NCBI GenBank assembly: GCA_036426205.1
Contig: CM071570.1
Coordinates: 49,832,984 to 49,896,983 of the forward strand
Reading direction: 5' to 3'
From: Ascaphus truei
Taxonomy: Eukaryota > Chordata > Amphibia > Anura > Ascaphidae
Length of the DNA stretch: 64,000 nt
The stretch's first letter is position 1; each line of letters starts with the position of its first letter. Made by a program: the position numbers and the translations under genes. Of this stretch, positions 44,828 to 56,808 are shown piece by piece. A model generated the notes under the pieces. It worked only from the letters and a program-made list of their open reading frames with translations, ran no database searches and was not told the DNA's origin.

Positions 44828-46290
44828 TGTTTGTGGGCTCCATGCAAGAGGTCCACGAATGGTCCATGGAGCTCCACAAACCCCCGTGCCATGTGGTCGC
44901 AGTAGGAGGAGATCCCACCCTCACATTCAAGAGTGTCATCCTCCACCATGTAAGAAAACTCACCCGGTCTAGCTAACGCCCAGGACATAGATCACAGATA
45001 TGAACCCACATATCAGTGGAGTGCCCTAATACTGGCCACAGGCCAAGAAATATGCGAGGTAGATGCTCCTCAGACTCTACATCTACCAGAGGCCCGACCC
45101 ACGGGTTGCCTACTCATGTACCCTGAGCTATCTGCTCCCCTGGCAATGTCCACCCCGAGACTCTCCTCAGAGTTCCCTTATCAGGCTGATGCTTCAACCT
45201 CTTCCTATATTCCATGGGAGTGGAGGACTACAGCCCCAGCCTCGAATTCAACACTAACCAGGGCAGACTTACCCATACCCAAGGTAACCTTCTCTCCAAG
45301 TGCCATGCTAGAGGCATCTCGCTGACACGAAACTCCACAGCCATCACCTACACCCAGCTGGTATGAGAGTAGTCCTATGCAGGCTCCTAGCCAAAGTCCT
45401 GAATATTACAATCATCTGTTAACTGGCGGCTCAGATTTGGGAGTAACCCTACCCCAATTAGTAAAGGCATTAACGCAGTCCGCACAAGGTCACCACTACC
45501 GCAACCTAAAAGCATTCTCTGGGGTTCGACCCACACCTCTTGGAGAAGAAGAGTTTGAAGAATGGAGGGACCATGCGGTGCAAGTACTACCAGAGTGGAC
45601 ATGCATGGATGCTGTATAAAGGCAGCGAGTACTAGAGGCTGACAATATAGTGCGACTGTACCACAAGTGCCACGCTGACGGACAGGCTCAAGATCTGATT
45701 CGGGCCTTAACGAAGACTTATGGTAAGAAGGATGGCCCCATTGCGTTGTTAGCCGTTTTACGCCCTCAAGCAAAAAAAGCATGAGTAATTGTCCGAGTTC
45801 CTCTGATGGCTGCAGCTGGCCCTGTGGACGCTGATCAACAAAAAGGTCATCCGTGTGGCTGAGCTGGATGACTATCGGACCAAGCAGTTCCTGCGAGGAG
45901 CTTAACTCACCCATCCATTAGAAGCTCAAATCTGCTCTCCTCTTGAGGGAGAACCCTCCTAGCTACGAGGACCTCATGGATCGAATCCAAGACCAAGAGG
46001 TAATCTTACAGTTTCAGACCCTGGGCGGTCTCGTGACTCGTCCAAAGGAGAGAGATCTGCGACTCCCTCAAAGGAGTCTCGAAAGGAAGAGATAAAGTGA
46101 GCGTCGGTCCTAAGGCCACGGAGGCAGAAAGTGCCGAAGAGGACGCCTGCCTCCGCACCCAGAATGCCCCGGAGAGTAACTCATACCTCCAGGACCGGTG
46201 CAAACCAAAATGACGGCTGCTATAACTGTGGACAGGAGGGTCACTACTCTCAGGACTGTACAAAGCTTGGGAAATCCAACCCTTAGTCCA
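44828..46290 (+). pseudogene. gag pseudogene, PNMA-like capsid and zinc knuckle
   Basis: A possible start is MFVGSMQEVHEW at 44828. The capsid segment at 45490-45620 reads HYRNLKAFSGVRPTPLGEEE then FEEWRDHAVQVLPEW, matching the FSG...GEExFExWxxH signature of PNMA and related gypsy gags. After a stop at 45617, the sequence continues in frame through RQRVLEADNIVR and DLIRALTKTYG, again as in PNMA. At about 46215 a CCHC zinc knuckle, CYNCGQEGHYSQDC, is intact. Several stops and frameshifts separate these parts. In an intact element the protein forms the capsid shell and packages RNA. Confidence 0.75.
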
Positions 46291-46379
46291 TAACCTGCAA
46301 GGTACAACTGACTGAAATATCCTCCACGCCATTGGAGAGCGCCCCAGCTCCTAGCCCCGATGAAACACCCCAACCGGGC

Positions 46380-46728
46380 GCCTACAGTCGAGTGGGACAG
46401 GCAGCAATTATACGCATCCTCAAGGAAGGTATATATTCCTCGGCATTGCTGGATACCTGGTCACAAGTGACTATCACATACCAAACCTTCTATGAACCAG
46501 CATCTGAAGCACCTGCCCATGCAGTCGGTGGAGCAGATTAAATTGTGGGGAGTTAGCAATGGCGACTATCCCATTTACGGGGTAGTGAAAGTACGGCTGG
46601 ATATACCGCAGCTGAACACTAACAAGTCTCACACAATGGAAGTGGAGTCTCTAATATGCCCAGAGCCCAAAGAACATCCAAGCTCTCCAATTATATTGGG
46701 GACCAACGCGATGTGGTACGGGCGGTGA
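46380..46728 (+). pseudogene. Retropepsin-like protease pseudogene
   Basis: The first frame carries SALLDTWSQVTITYQTFYE, the protease active-site region, in which the catalytic triplet DTG is DTW. The substitution would disable the enzyme. The second frame continues GVVKVRLDIPQ and PSSPIILGTNAMW, corresponding to the hydrophobic ILGxNxM segment near the C-terminus. One frameshift lies near 46530. The domain follows the zinc knuckle directly, as in gypsy Gag-Pol. Degraded coding sequence continues to about 47155 without clear RT motifs. Confidence 0.75.
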
Positions 46729-47524
46729 TCCGAGCTTATCTTCAGGAGGCCGGCAAACTACCCCTGTCTTCTCTACGAATCCACCCGGTACTAAAAGAAG
46801 TGTGCTGTAGGGTCTCGGCCCATGAGGGATATGGTGATCTTTTCAATAACAATGCAGGGTTGACTGATATTCCACCAGGGGGAGTGAAGTACATGGATGC
46901 AGTGTGCTGCTACCCAGGCCATGATGAGGCCGTATTACTCCCTAGAGAGTATGCCTGAGGATGACTTCAAAAGAGGGTACAAGATCATGCCAGAAGTACG
47001 AGAGGAAATCCTCGATTCCGGGGAAGATCAAGGTGATCATCCAGAACCTCTCTGTTATGAGTGCTCACCACAAACAGGATGGGACCGCGAGGCGGAGGTG
47101 GTGATTTTGGTACACACCGATCTACAACTGCATAATCGCGTCCGGTGTGCAGATTGAAGGTCATGTAGCCGGGTCAGTGTAGAAGAGGTCAGAATGGTCG
47201 TGATACTCCCCGTGGTCTAAGATTGGGGAAGTCGGATGATCATTGTGTGTAGCCGGGGTCCAGGGGTAGAGAGGTCAGAATGGTCGTTGTGTGTAGCTGG
47301 GTTCCAGGGGTCAGAGAAGGCAGAGGTCCGAGTACAAGCTGAGGTCGAAAGGTACAAGAGAGCAAGACAGAATGCACAGAGCAACAGCAGGATACTTGAG
47401 GCAAAAACTAGGTAACATAAACAAAGTTTATGCTCAGCCAATTTGCTTGAGGCAAGGCTGAGCATATAAGGATCAGATAGCCAATGACCGGCAAGGATCA
47501 GTTTGCAATGAAATCCAGTGTGGA

Positions 47525-48682
47525 ATGGAACGGGGACAACTCACTGGTGCAGTATTCCTAGATTTTGCAAAGGCTTTTGACACAGTTGATCATGTTATCC
47601 TGCTTAACAAACTCCAGAGCTCTGGAATAGGGAAACATGCTTTAAACTGGTTTCAGTCCTACCTATCAGGAAGATCCCAACATGTGTCCATCTCAGGCTC
47701 TAACTCCAACCCCCTGGATATCACCTGTGGTGTACCGCAAGGCTCTGTTCTGGGGCCCCTACTCTTCTCAGTGTTCATTAATGATCTTCCCACAGCTTGT
47801 AAGGAAGCCTCAATACACATGTATGCAGATGACACAATCCTGTATGCACACAGCCATAGCCTCTCTGACCTTCAACACATACTTCAGTCTGACTTTTTGA
47901 GACTCGAAAACTGGATTTCCCAAAACAAACTGTTTTTAAACACTGACAAGACTGTAACAATGGTATTTGGGACCAAGACTAAATTTGTAAAGCTTCCAGT
48001 GACTGAGCTCCTGATTAGAACCAACGCTACCACCACCCTAACACCTGTCACTAGTTTTAAATACCTGGGCTTATGGTTTGACTCCCACTTAACATTCGGG
48101 ATGCACATTGATACCCTGACAACCAAGACCTATGCCAAACTAGGGGTACTTTACAGGAACAAATCCTCCCTAAGTCTCCTGGTCAGAAAGCGTATTGCAC
48201 AGCAGATGCTAATGCCAATTATTGACTATGGAGACATAGTATATGGCTCGGCACCTCAAACCCACCTTAGAAAACTTGACACCCTCTACAATTCAATTTG
48301 TCGTTTTGTTCTCCAATGCAACTACAACACACATCACTGCGAAATGCTCAAAGAACTAGATTGGTCATCACTAGAGTCTAGGCGCAAAGTTCACCTTTCC
48401 TGTCTCACCCTCAAATACTTTCTGGGCAAGCTACCCAGCTACCTGAACAAGCTCCTCACCCCTACCACATGCAGTACCTATCACCTGAGATCAGACTCCA
48501 AAAGACTATTCATGGTCCCAAGACTCAACAAAGTATCCGGACGTTCCTCCTTCTCCTTCCGTGCACCCCAAAACTGGAACAACCTACCAGAGACTCTCAT
48601 ATCCACCACCAGCTTAAGTTCTTTCAAATCTAAGGCTGTCTCACACTTTAATCTGGTCTGTAACTGTTTCATACGCTCATAA
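47525..48682 (+). CDS. LINE reverse transcriptase, partial ORF2 (385 codons open)
   Basis: The RT palm motifs are intact: LTGAVFLDFAKAFDTVDH (motif A), GVPQGSVLGPLLFSVFINDL (motif B) and MYADDTILYAH (motif C with the catalytic Asp pair). NKLFLNTDKT and FKYLGLWFD (thumb-proximal motifs) follow, and the C-terminal region ends RAPQNWNNLPETL and SFKSKAVSHF. The frame lacks the apurinic endonuclease and the start of RT found in full ORF2 (about 900-1000 residues), so the Met at 47525 is not a real start. It is the only long undamaged coding frame in the window, which suggests a young insertion. Promoter and endonuclease are absent, so it is not expected to move on its own. Confidence 0.88.
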   Translation: MERGQLTGAVFLDFAKAFDTVDHVILLNKLQSSGIGKHALNWFQSYLSGRSQHVSISGSNSNPLDITCGVPQGSVLGPLLFSVFINDLPTACKEASIHMYADDTILYAHSHSLSDLQHILQSDFLRLENWISQNKLFLNTDKTVTMVFGTKTKFVKLPVTELLIRTNATTTLTPVTSFKYLGLWFDSHLTFGMHIDTLTTKTYAKLGVLYRNKSSLSLLVRKRIAQQMLMPIIDYGDIVYGSAPQTHLRKLDTLYNSICRFVLQCNYNTHHCEMLKELDWSSLESRRKVHLSCLTLKYFLGKLPSYLNKLLTPTTCSTYHLRSDSKRLFMVPRLNKVSGRSSFSFRAPQNWNNLPETLISTTSLSSFKSKAVSHFNLVCNCFIRS

Positions 48683-48845
48683 TATATATTTTCTTTAACT
48701 GTGCATGCAATGTCTTGTATATAATGTATACCTTGTTCATTTATGTAACTGTATTTGTAACCATGTATTATTTTGTTTTACTCTGTGCCCAGGACATACT
48801 TGAAAACGAGAGGTAACTCTCAATGTATTACTTCCTGGTAAAATA

Positions 48846-48875
48846 TTTTATAAATAAATAAATAAATAAATAAAT
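48846..48875 (+). repeat. (AAAT)n LINE tail
   Basis: About seven copies of the tetranucleotide at the 3' end of the LINE. The same unit follows the minus-strand tail copy ending near 43098. Confidence 0.9.
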
Positions 48876-49305
48876 GAGGGAGCAGCACAAGGCTGTGAGT
48901 AATGAGTCATTAGACATAGATTGTCCACTGATAGGCAGGTGAGATGTATCACAGGTGTGGAGTAGCTGATTAAAAACTTGCGTGCTTGTGTTAGTGCGGT
49001 GCCGGCATGTAGTCCTATCAGTGCTAGGAACGTCCACCATGACGTCACGGACTGCGTTGCGGAGGTGGGCCCGATGCCCGATCCTGGTAGGTGCGGCACA
49101 GCGCTTGCGCGTGACCTTCGTGTGGGGCACGTCACGGGACATGTCAGGGCCTAAGCCCGATCCACACGGAGTCCCCCAGCCTGGCAGCACGACTCCTGTG
49201 CGCAACCTCAGTGTGAGGTGCATCACCTGACTTGTCACGGGACGCATCACTGGGACCGAAGTCCAATCCTCACACTGATCTCTCTGCGCAGCTCTTTTCG
49301 TGACA

Positions 49306-52300
49306 ATCCCTTTGCCGGCTGATGGCCCGGGAGGATTAAAGCAGAGTTAATCCTCCCGGGCGGCTGACTGTTTTTGGGGATGTGATCAAACGCGGCTGCT
49401 GTGTAGTCCGGTGGCCGCACGCAAACGCAACACCGATGCGTTTGGCCACATCTGTAGGATGAACTTGCTGTTTTATTCTTCTTCTTTGGTTTTTAACACA
49501 ACCGAAGGCTAACAGTACTGAAGTATCTTTGTGATAATAAATTAAATAACTAGTTGTAGTTACTGTATAGTTATTAAATATGTCAATGATTGAATGCCAT
49601 TAAATACAATTGGACATGTTGCATTTATTTTGAAAAAAGGCCATTAACAGAGCCTTTAACTGGAAAAACATGATTAAAATGTAATGAGTAACGATGAGTC
49701 CTAATTAAAAAATATGTCTATGATCGATTACTGAAATTACATGCAATTTGGCATATTGCATATCAATTTAATAAAAGTCCATTAACATATATTGCAAATA
49801 AAAAATATAAGATAAGTATTTGTCATCTAAATTTAACAGGCAAGTTGAACTCGAGAGACATATCAATTTTTTTTTCAACCTCATCTACTATGTAACTATG
49901 TAACAGACTTTAACTGAAAAAAAATTATTAAGCTACCATAAAAATGTAAATGTAAAAATCTTTTATAAACATGATTAACTAAAAGTATGTTTTTTTTACA
50001 TTTTTCAAAAAACTTTTTTATTGTTGTTTCTTATGTCATAAAAAAAAACATTTATTTAACTGAGAAAAAAAAAAGAGAACTAAGGTGTTAGGCTCAGTAA
50101 CAGCAACACTGCAGAACAGCAAAAACTGCAGTGTTCAAACCATGTTAGAGGAAGAAGCAATGTAAGTAGGGAGCAGCAGAAACAACTAGAATGAGAATTT
50201 GTTTGCTGGATATGAGAATAATAGTAAGGGATTTTGTAACATCGAATTCCATCATGAAGAATCAATGCTTGTGCACCACAGAACAACCCCAAACTTAAAA
50301 AATTTCCAAGATGCAACCAGTGTCAGTAGCTAGTACGCAGAAGAGCCCTCATCATCACCACCAATGCCACTTTCACCTCTCCAACTTCAACTGATACATT
50401 CTCTGGGCCAGACGGATTTACAGCAATCACGACATCCTCACTTTTGGAAGCCCAAGCTTGTACCTTACTCACTCCTCCCACCTGCAGTTCCACCTCCTGA
50501 ACCCCCACATCTCAACCTAATAACGCTTCCTGTACCCAGGCTAGGCCATCAAGAGCAGCAGTAAAGGTCAGGACAGATCCAGGGAAACCAATTCAAAACC
50601 CGTCATCGTGGACCACAACAGGTTAGAACTGGGCCCTGCTCCGGCAACCCTGACACCTGCTTGCATACTCAACATTTGCTGCTGCATCTCCTGCTTGCAC
50701 ACCTGTTCAAACAACAGCTTGGCCGGGGCACAGGAAGCATCAACAGTCTCTGTCAGTACATATTATAGAGACAGTATCACCTGAGGTTATTGACACAGAG
50801 GAAATAGCTGCTAACAGAAACTCACTCCCCAACAAATAGGCAATAGTCTGCAAACCCTCTGTCCTACCTGCTTCTTATAATACTGAGCAACTTTCAAACA
50901 CAACCTGTGCCTCTAACACAGGCTGAACAGCAGTAGGGGCAACCGGTTCCTGCGGCATGCATACAACCGGGGTTGCAGCAGTCACTATGGCTACTCTTAC
51001 GGCTCGTACCAGCAGTAAAATTCAACTGCTATACTGACTGCTGTCCTTGCTGTTGTACCTTCACTGCCAACTCAGCATGAGATGGAAAAATTCCCCCTCA
51101 GTCCCACAGGAGTCTCTTACCCTGGCTGCCGCATCTTATAATATATATATGCGACCAGAGCCCGCTGGTGGATTCTGAGGATTCCGTTCAAATTTACAGA
51201 TGCAGCGGCCATTATTTTAACATATCACGGTGCTGTTTTCGTGTGCGCTGCTGTACTCCACGCGGCATGAACGTGGGCCAATCGCCCCAGGCAAACGTGG
51301 TTCTTTGTTTGAATTTCATGGATTGTGTGCAATTAAATGCAATGAAATGTAATGTGTACAGTACTGTGCTACTGTGCTGCTGTGTCAATTTCAGGTGTTT
51401 AAAAACCAGAGCACTAAAATGCCATTTTATGCACTTGCCTGCATTCGCGTCTAAAGGCGGTACGGTTGGAAGAAATCCCGCGCCATGACATGGGTATTCC
51501 GAGGTATACACCGCGTGATTTGTTAAAATATTGGCCGCTGCATCTGTAAGACGAGGCAATCAACCTCTAAATTTCTTTCCGTGGATCAGATTGGACCCCA
51601 CAAACCCAAGAAAATCCATGGAACTAATTCTGAGAGGTTCGCCATCGCCAGTTAGAGTAATAAACATTTACAATGCATTTACAATTCTGAAATCTTTATA
51701 AATACTGCTAGCCTGGTATATTCTCTCTACTGTCCTTTTTAAGTCAGCAGTGAAGATGTATTTTCTGTACAATTTTTTAAACTTAGCAACATTAACCTTT
51801 ATGCTGTAACATTAACCCTAGCTTTATTTCTAGAAGACAATAATTTTTCTAAAGCAAACCATAGTTGATATTCTGTCTCTGTCTTTAGATGTAATGTATT
51901 TTAAGTCCTTCTCAGTCAAGAGCTGCTTAATTGCAACTTGTACCCATTTTATCAGCAAAGAAGGAAGCTACACTTAGTTATTTTTGGGCCTTACAGATGT
52001 GTGTTTTCTTTTGCATTCTTCGCAGCAGCAATTTGTTTCCTTCAGTCATAAAACAACTACTGAGGAATGCATTTAAACAATTTGTCTAAGAGGGTGTCTG
52101 TGTTTTGTGTCTGTAAAAATAGGGCCAAGGGCTTGATTGAAATGCTAACCATGAACTTCAAGTGTGTCAATGTGATCACTTTAGATATAGTCATTCTGAA
52201 AGGCAGGTAGGGAAAATTGAAAATTGTTTATATCTGTATGACTTTCAGAGGTTTATTTGTTTTAATCAGGTGTCTGTTCTTTGAGACCTACCACCTCGAC

Positions 52301-52589
52301 TCAAAATATTCCAGGGATTTGTCTGATTTTATCTATAAAAATCTGAGGCATTCACCCAAAGAAAATATTTCATTTGAGATATCCATTTCTATTATGTTAC
52401 TTTCTTGAACATACATTTTGATTTTGTCATATGGTTACATATATGACAGCAGCAGCCAGCAGTGACATCTCTTCAATGCCAAACTTTGAAAAAAGTGTCT
52501 TTAATTTATAGTAAATTATGTATTTTCCACCAAAGCGAGCAAAAAAAACATGAATGATGCATATAGTATCTTTAAAGTGGTGAACATAA
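49306..52589. other. Non-coding DNA, one short inverted repeat
   Basis: AATCCTCCCGGG and its complement lie near 49330-49360 (CCCGGGAGGATTA...TTAATCCTCCCGGG), forming a small hairpin. No coding homology is seen. Proline-rich frames around 50364-50564 and a 106-codon frame at 51168 have no recognisable domains. Confidence 0.5.
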
Positions 52590-52938
52590 GGCTGAGTCCA
52601 TGGTCAGCGCTTATCCGCTGACCCGTGCTGAGGAGCGCTGATGCTTGTCAGTGAGCCCCTGCAGCCGCAATGAGAGCGGCTTTAGAAGGGGCTCGCGCAC
52701 GCTTCCGCAGGCGTGCGGAAGCGTAGCCGACATCATTTTTTTAGTTTGAGCGCTCACGGAAGCGCAGGGCCGGTCACGTGAGCGGTTCGCCCAATGAGGG
52801 CGAACCAGCTCCGTGACGTCACTGGCCCGCCCCCCGACACGCCACCTGGACGGCGCGCGAACTAAGGCCACGGAAAGCACCCGCTTTCCCTCAGCCTCCG
52901 TGCGCCTCCACATGGCTGAAGTCTGTATGGACTCAGCC
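52590..52938. mobile_element. GC-rich Harbinger-like MITE (349 bp)
   Basis: The left end is GGCTGAGTCCATGG and the right end, reverse-complemented, GGCTGAGTCCATAC. TAA flanks both sides (52587-52589 and 52939-52941). The interior contains a 46-bp block at 52773-52817 (starting GTCACGTGAGCGGTTCGCCC) shared with the MITEs at 56809 and 57138. No ORF of interest. Confidence 0.8.
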
Positions 52939-53591
52939 TAAGATAATTTCTTTAAGACACAATAGCCTCTTTGATTGACTGTGACATTGTCATGAAACAT
53001 TTATAATAAGATTAATCAGGGGAATTTTTTTTTTCATCATTCGACACTGGATTAGCTATGATATGCTGACAACCTGGTAGTAACCATTTGCCAGTTATAG
53101 TGTTACTGGGCAATATTGTAAATTGCTGTAAATCCTGTCGCCATTATTCTTTTTCTTCTGTATGAGCCTGCTTCTTTGCCATTATAGAGCTAGTGTTAAT
53201 TTTACTGTAATGTATCCAAATACAAAAAGAACATTTTATTAAAAATACATATAAAAGAGTTATTCCCTACTTATATCCCTATCGGGTCAGGACTTGTCAA
53301 ACCTTCAGTCGGAGCATAGTGAAGTTTGTTCTCTAAATTTTAGCTGGAGATCATGGAAACTATTTTGCACGGCTTAACTGGGAGCCTATCGATAGGCAGA
53401 TGACAAATGTTTAACAGTCATTCTTTTCCCAATGTGCCTTTCGCCATCCAAGATGACTTATTTCAGATGCGTGTTGAAACAGTTTTAGTGTCATTATTTA
53501 CATAGAGTATAGAAATCACATAACTCTTCCTGTCTAATCACAATAAACAGTGCAAATCCAGAAGTGTGCTCATCAGTACCAAAAAATACAG

Positions 53592-53593
<2 letters not shown>

Positions 53594-53630
<37 letters not shown>
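53594..53630. repeat. (TA)n microsatellite
   Basis: About 37 bp of alternating T and A at the left edge of an unidentified repeat. Confidence 0.93.
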
Positions 53631-53635
<5 letters not shown>

Positions 53636-54475
53636 AAGAGCGTAGTGCTATCAGTGTGTGGGTGTTAGTGTGTTCTAGAATAGTGCAATAACAATTTGTG
53701 TTGTAGAAAATGTGTAATGGTGTGAGATAAAATTAGAACATAAATATAATAATATATATATAACAAAATTGAGTTATATATAAAAATAACACAAAAGATA
53801 TATATAAATAGAACAGTGTGCAGTGAAAAAATAAAAATAGAACAGACCAGTCCAATATGGTAGATGAAAACAAGTCCAGAAAGATGTTCCAGTCACTGTA
53901 TGGGGAGGCAAGCTTCTATATGATCTAACCAGATCATGAAATCTACAAGATCAAGAGAAAAAGAAGCACCAGCTCCATAGCAAAATACTGTTGTAAAAAA
54001 CACAAATTTATTCAAATTCAAGAGAGGCCGCCAGGACATGCACTCACTTCAAATATATAAAATCATTCATGGGAGACAATCTGTAAGCTTCCAGGAACTG
54101 TGGAAAGGGGAAGGTGCAGCCAGGGTGTAGTCAGAGCAATGATGCTAGGCTGTGGGTGTACAGGGCAGATACTTATCAGTATAAGATGTCATCAGGGCAG
54201 ATGAGGGGAGGGATGATGTTTTCCACTTCAGTGGTGGTATATCTGAATCCAAAGGACTGGCACTCGTGGCGCTTGGATGGAACCCTCAGTGTCACAAAAG
54301 GAATGTCCACACAACACAATGTACTGTAGGAGCGTCACCCCAGCAATGCAGTAAGAACTGCCTCTCTCCTCTCACTAAAAGTAAGTCATAAAAACAGCAT
54401 GTGTGAATATGGTATCACCGCCAACGTGACTGCTCCGGGATCCGACTGCCTCAGATGACGAGCCCACGGCGTGAC
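53631..54475 (-). repeat. Unidentified interspersed repeat, possibly a Penelope-type terminus
   Basis: A-rich sequence with AACACAAATTTATTCAAATTC, then a GC-richer part with GACATGCACTCAC and CTCCGGGATCCGACTGCC, has the layout of the region at 2740-3240 and of 60700-61140. I found no hammerhead box, so the family assignment is a guess. Confidence 0.3.
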
Positions 54476-55511
54476 TATATATATATACATATGCACATTA
54501 ATTTTATCTAAACAAAAATGCGTATATGTGTATAAGACTTTTAAAGAAAGACGAGCATTTCAATTCCTTGCTTAGTTCTTTGACAGCAAGAATTTATAGC
54601 ATATACAGATGTGGCAAATTGCCCACGGTTCAAGGAACCCAGGACTGTCATATTCAGAGGATTCCAGCAGTTCTCAGCCTGTCAGTGCCATGGATGTGTA
54701 CATGCAAACTACTCAAGTACCTGGGACCAGTGGATGATGCACTGCCCTTGCAGCGCTCATCACCCAGTTTCAGCAAGAGGAGAGGCAAGCAGCGAGATAT
54801 AGAAAGAGAGAGATAAGCTTCAGAACACGAAGCAGTGAGATATGCAGCAGAACGCTGCGGACTTAAGGCATCAGTTGGAGCTTGTCAAGCTCCAGAGGTC
54901 ACCGCCAGCACCAAGCAGCAGAGATTCCAGCCCTTCCAAACCCCTTATGAAGCATTTCCCAAGCCATAAAAAGATATGGCACTCATGCCACAATACATCT
55001 TCTTGAACACCTGTTGCTACTGATATCATTGATTAGGAACAGTTGTTTGGCATGACATGACTTTTACTCCAGATTTATTTTATAACCATATACTTTTTAA
55101 CTTATGGATCTGTATTAAAAAATAAAGTACCCTTGATTTGTACATTCCAATAGATAGTCTTTTCTATTACATGTTCAGTTTCAAATATAAACAATTCTTC
55201 AAATAAAAATTGTGGAAAATATATTTTTTATTATGGGTGCCTTCGAAGGTTAAAAATCAGAACTTTGCAGATTTTACAAATGTGAAAAAATTTGACCACA
55301 TTTTTTATATATTTATATATATTTTCCATTATTTCTTAAGAATCTAAAATCAATCAAGTTTTGGCAAAACCAAAACGCAATTTGTTTTTGAACCACAACC
55401 AAATGACAAAAACATGTTTTAACCAAAATACCAGTGGAAGTGCCTACCCATACATTTCTTTTACATAAGAGATCCCTCTACTACTGCCCATCATCGCCTG
55501 TCTACTATCAG
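54476..55511. other. AT-rich DNA without recognisable genes
   Basis: Sequence at about 55240-55460 (CCAAAACGCAATTTGTTTTTG and similar) resembles, inverted, the T-rich segment at 60395-60540 and may be an old DNA-transposon relic. No gene is seen. Confidence 0.4.
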
Positions 55512-55513
55512 TA

Positions 55514-55845
55514 CAGGCATACCCCGCAATTAACGTACGCAATGGGACCGGAGCATGTATGTAAAGCGAAAATGTACTTAAAGTGAAGCACTACCTTTTC
55601 CCACTTATCGATGCATGTTCTGTACTGCAATCGTTATATACGTGCATAACTGATGTAAATAACGCATTTGTAACAGGCTCTATAGTCTCCCCGCTTGCGC
55701 ACAGCTTTGGTACAGGTAGGGAGCCGGTATTGCTGTTCAGGACGTGATGACAGGCGCATGCGTGAGCTGCCGTTTGCCTATTGGGCGACATGTACTTACT
55801 CGCGAGTGTACTTAAAGTGAGTGTACTTAAACCGGGGTATGCCTG
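55514..55845. mobile_element. Tigger/pogo-like MITE (332 bp), inverted relative to 40569
   Basis: The left end CAGGCATACCCCGCAATTAA and the right end, reverse-complemented, CAGGCATACCCCGGTTTAAG correspond to the right and left ends of the 40569-40877 copy. TA flanks both sides (55512-55513 and 55846-55847). The internal sequence is collinear with the other copy in reverse. Confidence 0.87.
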
Positions 55846-55847
55846 TA

Positions 55848-56808
55848 CTGTTTATGTAAACATGCATTTTATTCTTAAAAATATATCTGTTCCTGTCTGT
55901 TGTAATATTATTCCTGGTTAACCCTGGGGCTGGAATCAATCACATTCTATTCATCGTGTGTGTGTTTTGATGTGGAATTTAAAGATGAAAACATTGCTTA
56001 ATGCAGAAATATAACTAATGCAAGTTGTGAATGGAGCTCTTATGGGAGTGGCGACACCATGGAAATGATCTGAACAGACGTCAGAGAACATGAACAACTA
56101 AACTGCATAGCAACATACCTAGTTATGTTCAATATTGGTGACATTCTTCTTACGCTGAAACTACTTGACTATCATAAATATTCTATATTTAATTTTTTTT
56201 ATCTTAAAATATTGTTTTTTCAATTTCAAGTTTGTATGCTGCCTGTAAGTCTATTTTTTTTCTTATTTGGTGCACTTCATCTTGCTCTTTTTTTAATTTC
56301 ACTTTCACATTGATGAAAGAGAAAAGGTAAAACACGGACTGTGAAAATGACACTAAAATGCCACATTTTTGTATTCCTATTTAAATCTCAAATTTAGATT
56401 CTAAATGTTTCCCTTATAAGGTTGGGAGACGTTTGTTGTTCACAACTTTTTCTACCCTCCTGTATTTGAGCCCTTTTATTGGAGTGTCAAATAAATTGAA
56501 TGGTGCATTACTGTATGTTGTGTGCGTCTCTTACTGTAGGTATGAAATAAAATTGCACGAACATCACATGAGAGAGAAAGAGAGATAGAGAAAGAGAGAG
56601 ACTTTTTTAATTGTATTAGCAGTCGCCACTTGAATATATATCCCCTCAAGCGTTCCTCCAGATAAATTAGGGAGACATGCCTCTGCTGAAAAAGGAACAC
56701 ACCGGAGCGATATTCTAATGGGTATGCAAAGTATATTTAAATAAGTCCCATCCCACTCTTCCTAAAAGGATTTCCATACCAACTATATAGAATTGATAAT
56801 AAGCCTAA
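55848..56808. other. AT-rich DNA with a short GA-rich tract
   Basis: A degenerate (GA)n tract at 56570-56601. No coding homology or clear repeat ends otherwise. Confidence 0.5.

Larger units (their letters stand above)
43569..47159 (+). mobile_element. Decayed Ty3/gypsy element with PNMA-like gag
   Basis: It consists of a 5' LTR, a gag with a CCHC zinc knuckle and a retropepsin-like protease, all on the plus strand. RT, RNase H and integrase are not seen, because a different LTR-like sequence starts at 47164. Multiple stops and frameshifts break gag. The gag core resembles the gypsy gag from which vertebrate PNMA genes were domesticated. The LTR is related to the solo LTRs at 11820, 14613, 27691 and 29523, so it identifies the coding lineage of that whole family. 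Confidence 0.8.
47500..48875 (+). mobile_element. 5'-truncated CR1/L2-group LINE
   Basis: It contains the RT and C-terminus, a short 3' UTR ending TGGTAAAATATTTTATAAAT, and a simple (AAAT)n tail at 48846-48875. The endonuclease and N-terminal RT are missing. The left boundary is approximate because the coding phase appears to extend a few codons upstream of 47525. It is inserted within LTR-like sequence, and no clear target duplication is seen. Confidence 0.85.
47164..49305 (-). mobile_element. LTR-like sequence split by a LINE
   Basis: It spans 47164-about 47500 and resumes at about 48876-49305. The outer ends are TGTAGCC on the left and CGTGACA on the right, giving TG...CA. The left part has three tandem variants of a unit around GTGTAGCCGGG and GAGGTCAGAATGGTCGT. 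The right part is CpG-rich with repeated CGTCACGGGAC-type motifs. No target duplication is evident (GTCA versus ATCC), so the boundaries and orientation are tentative. Confidence 0.45.

Noticed and set aside
50364..50564. Proline-rich frame as an exon
   Set aside because: No homology or neighbouring exon structure; short and in one frame by chance.
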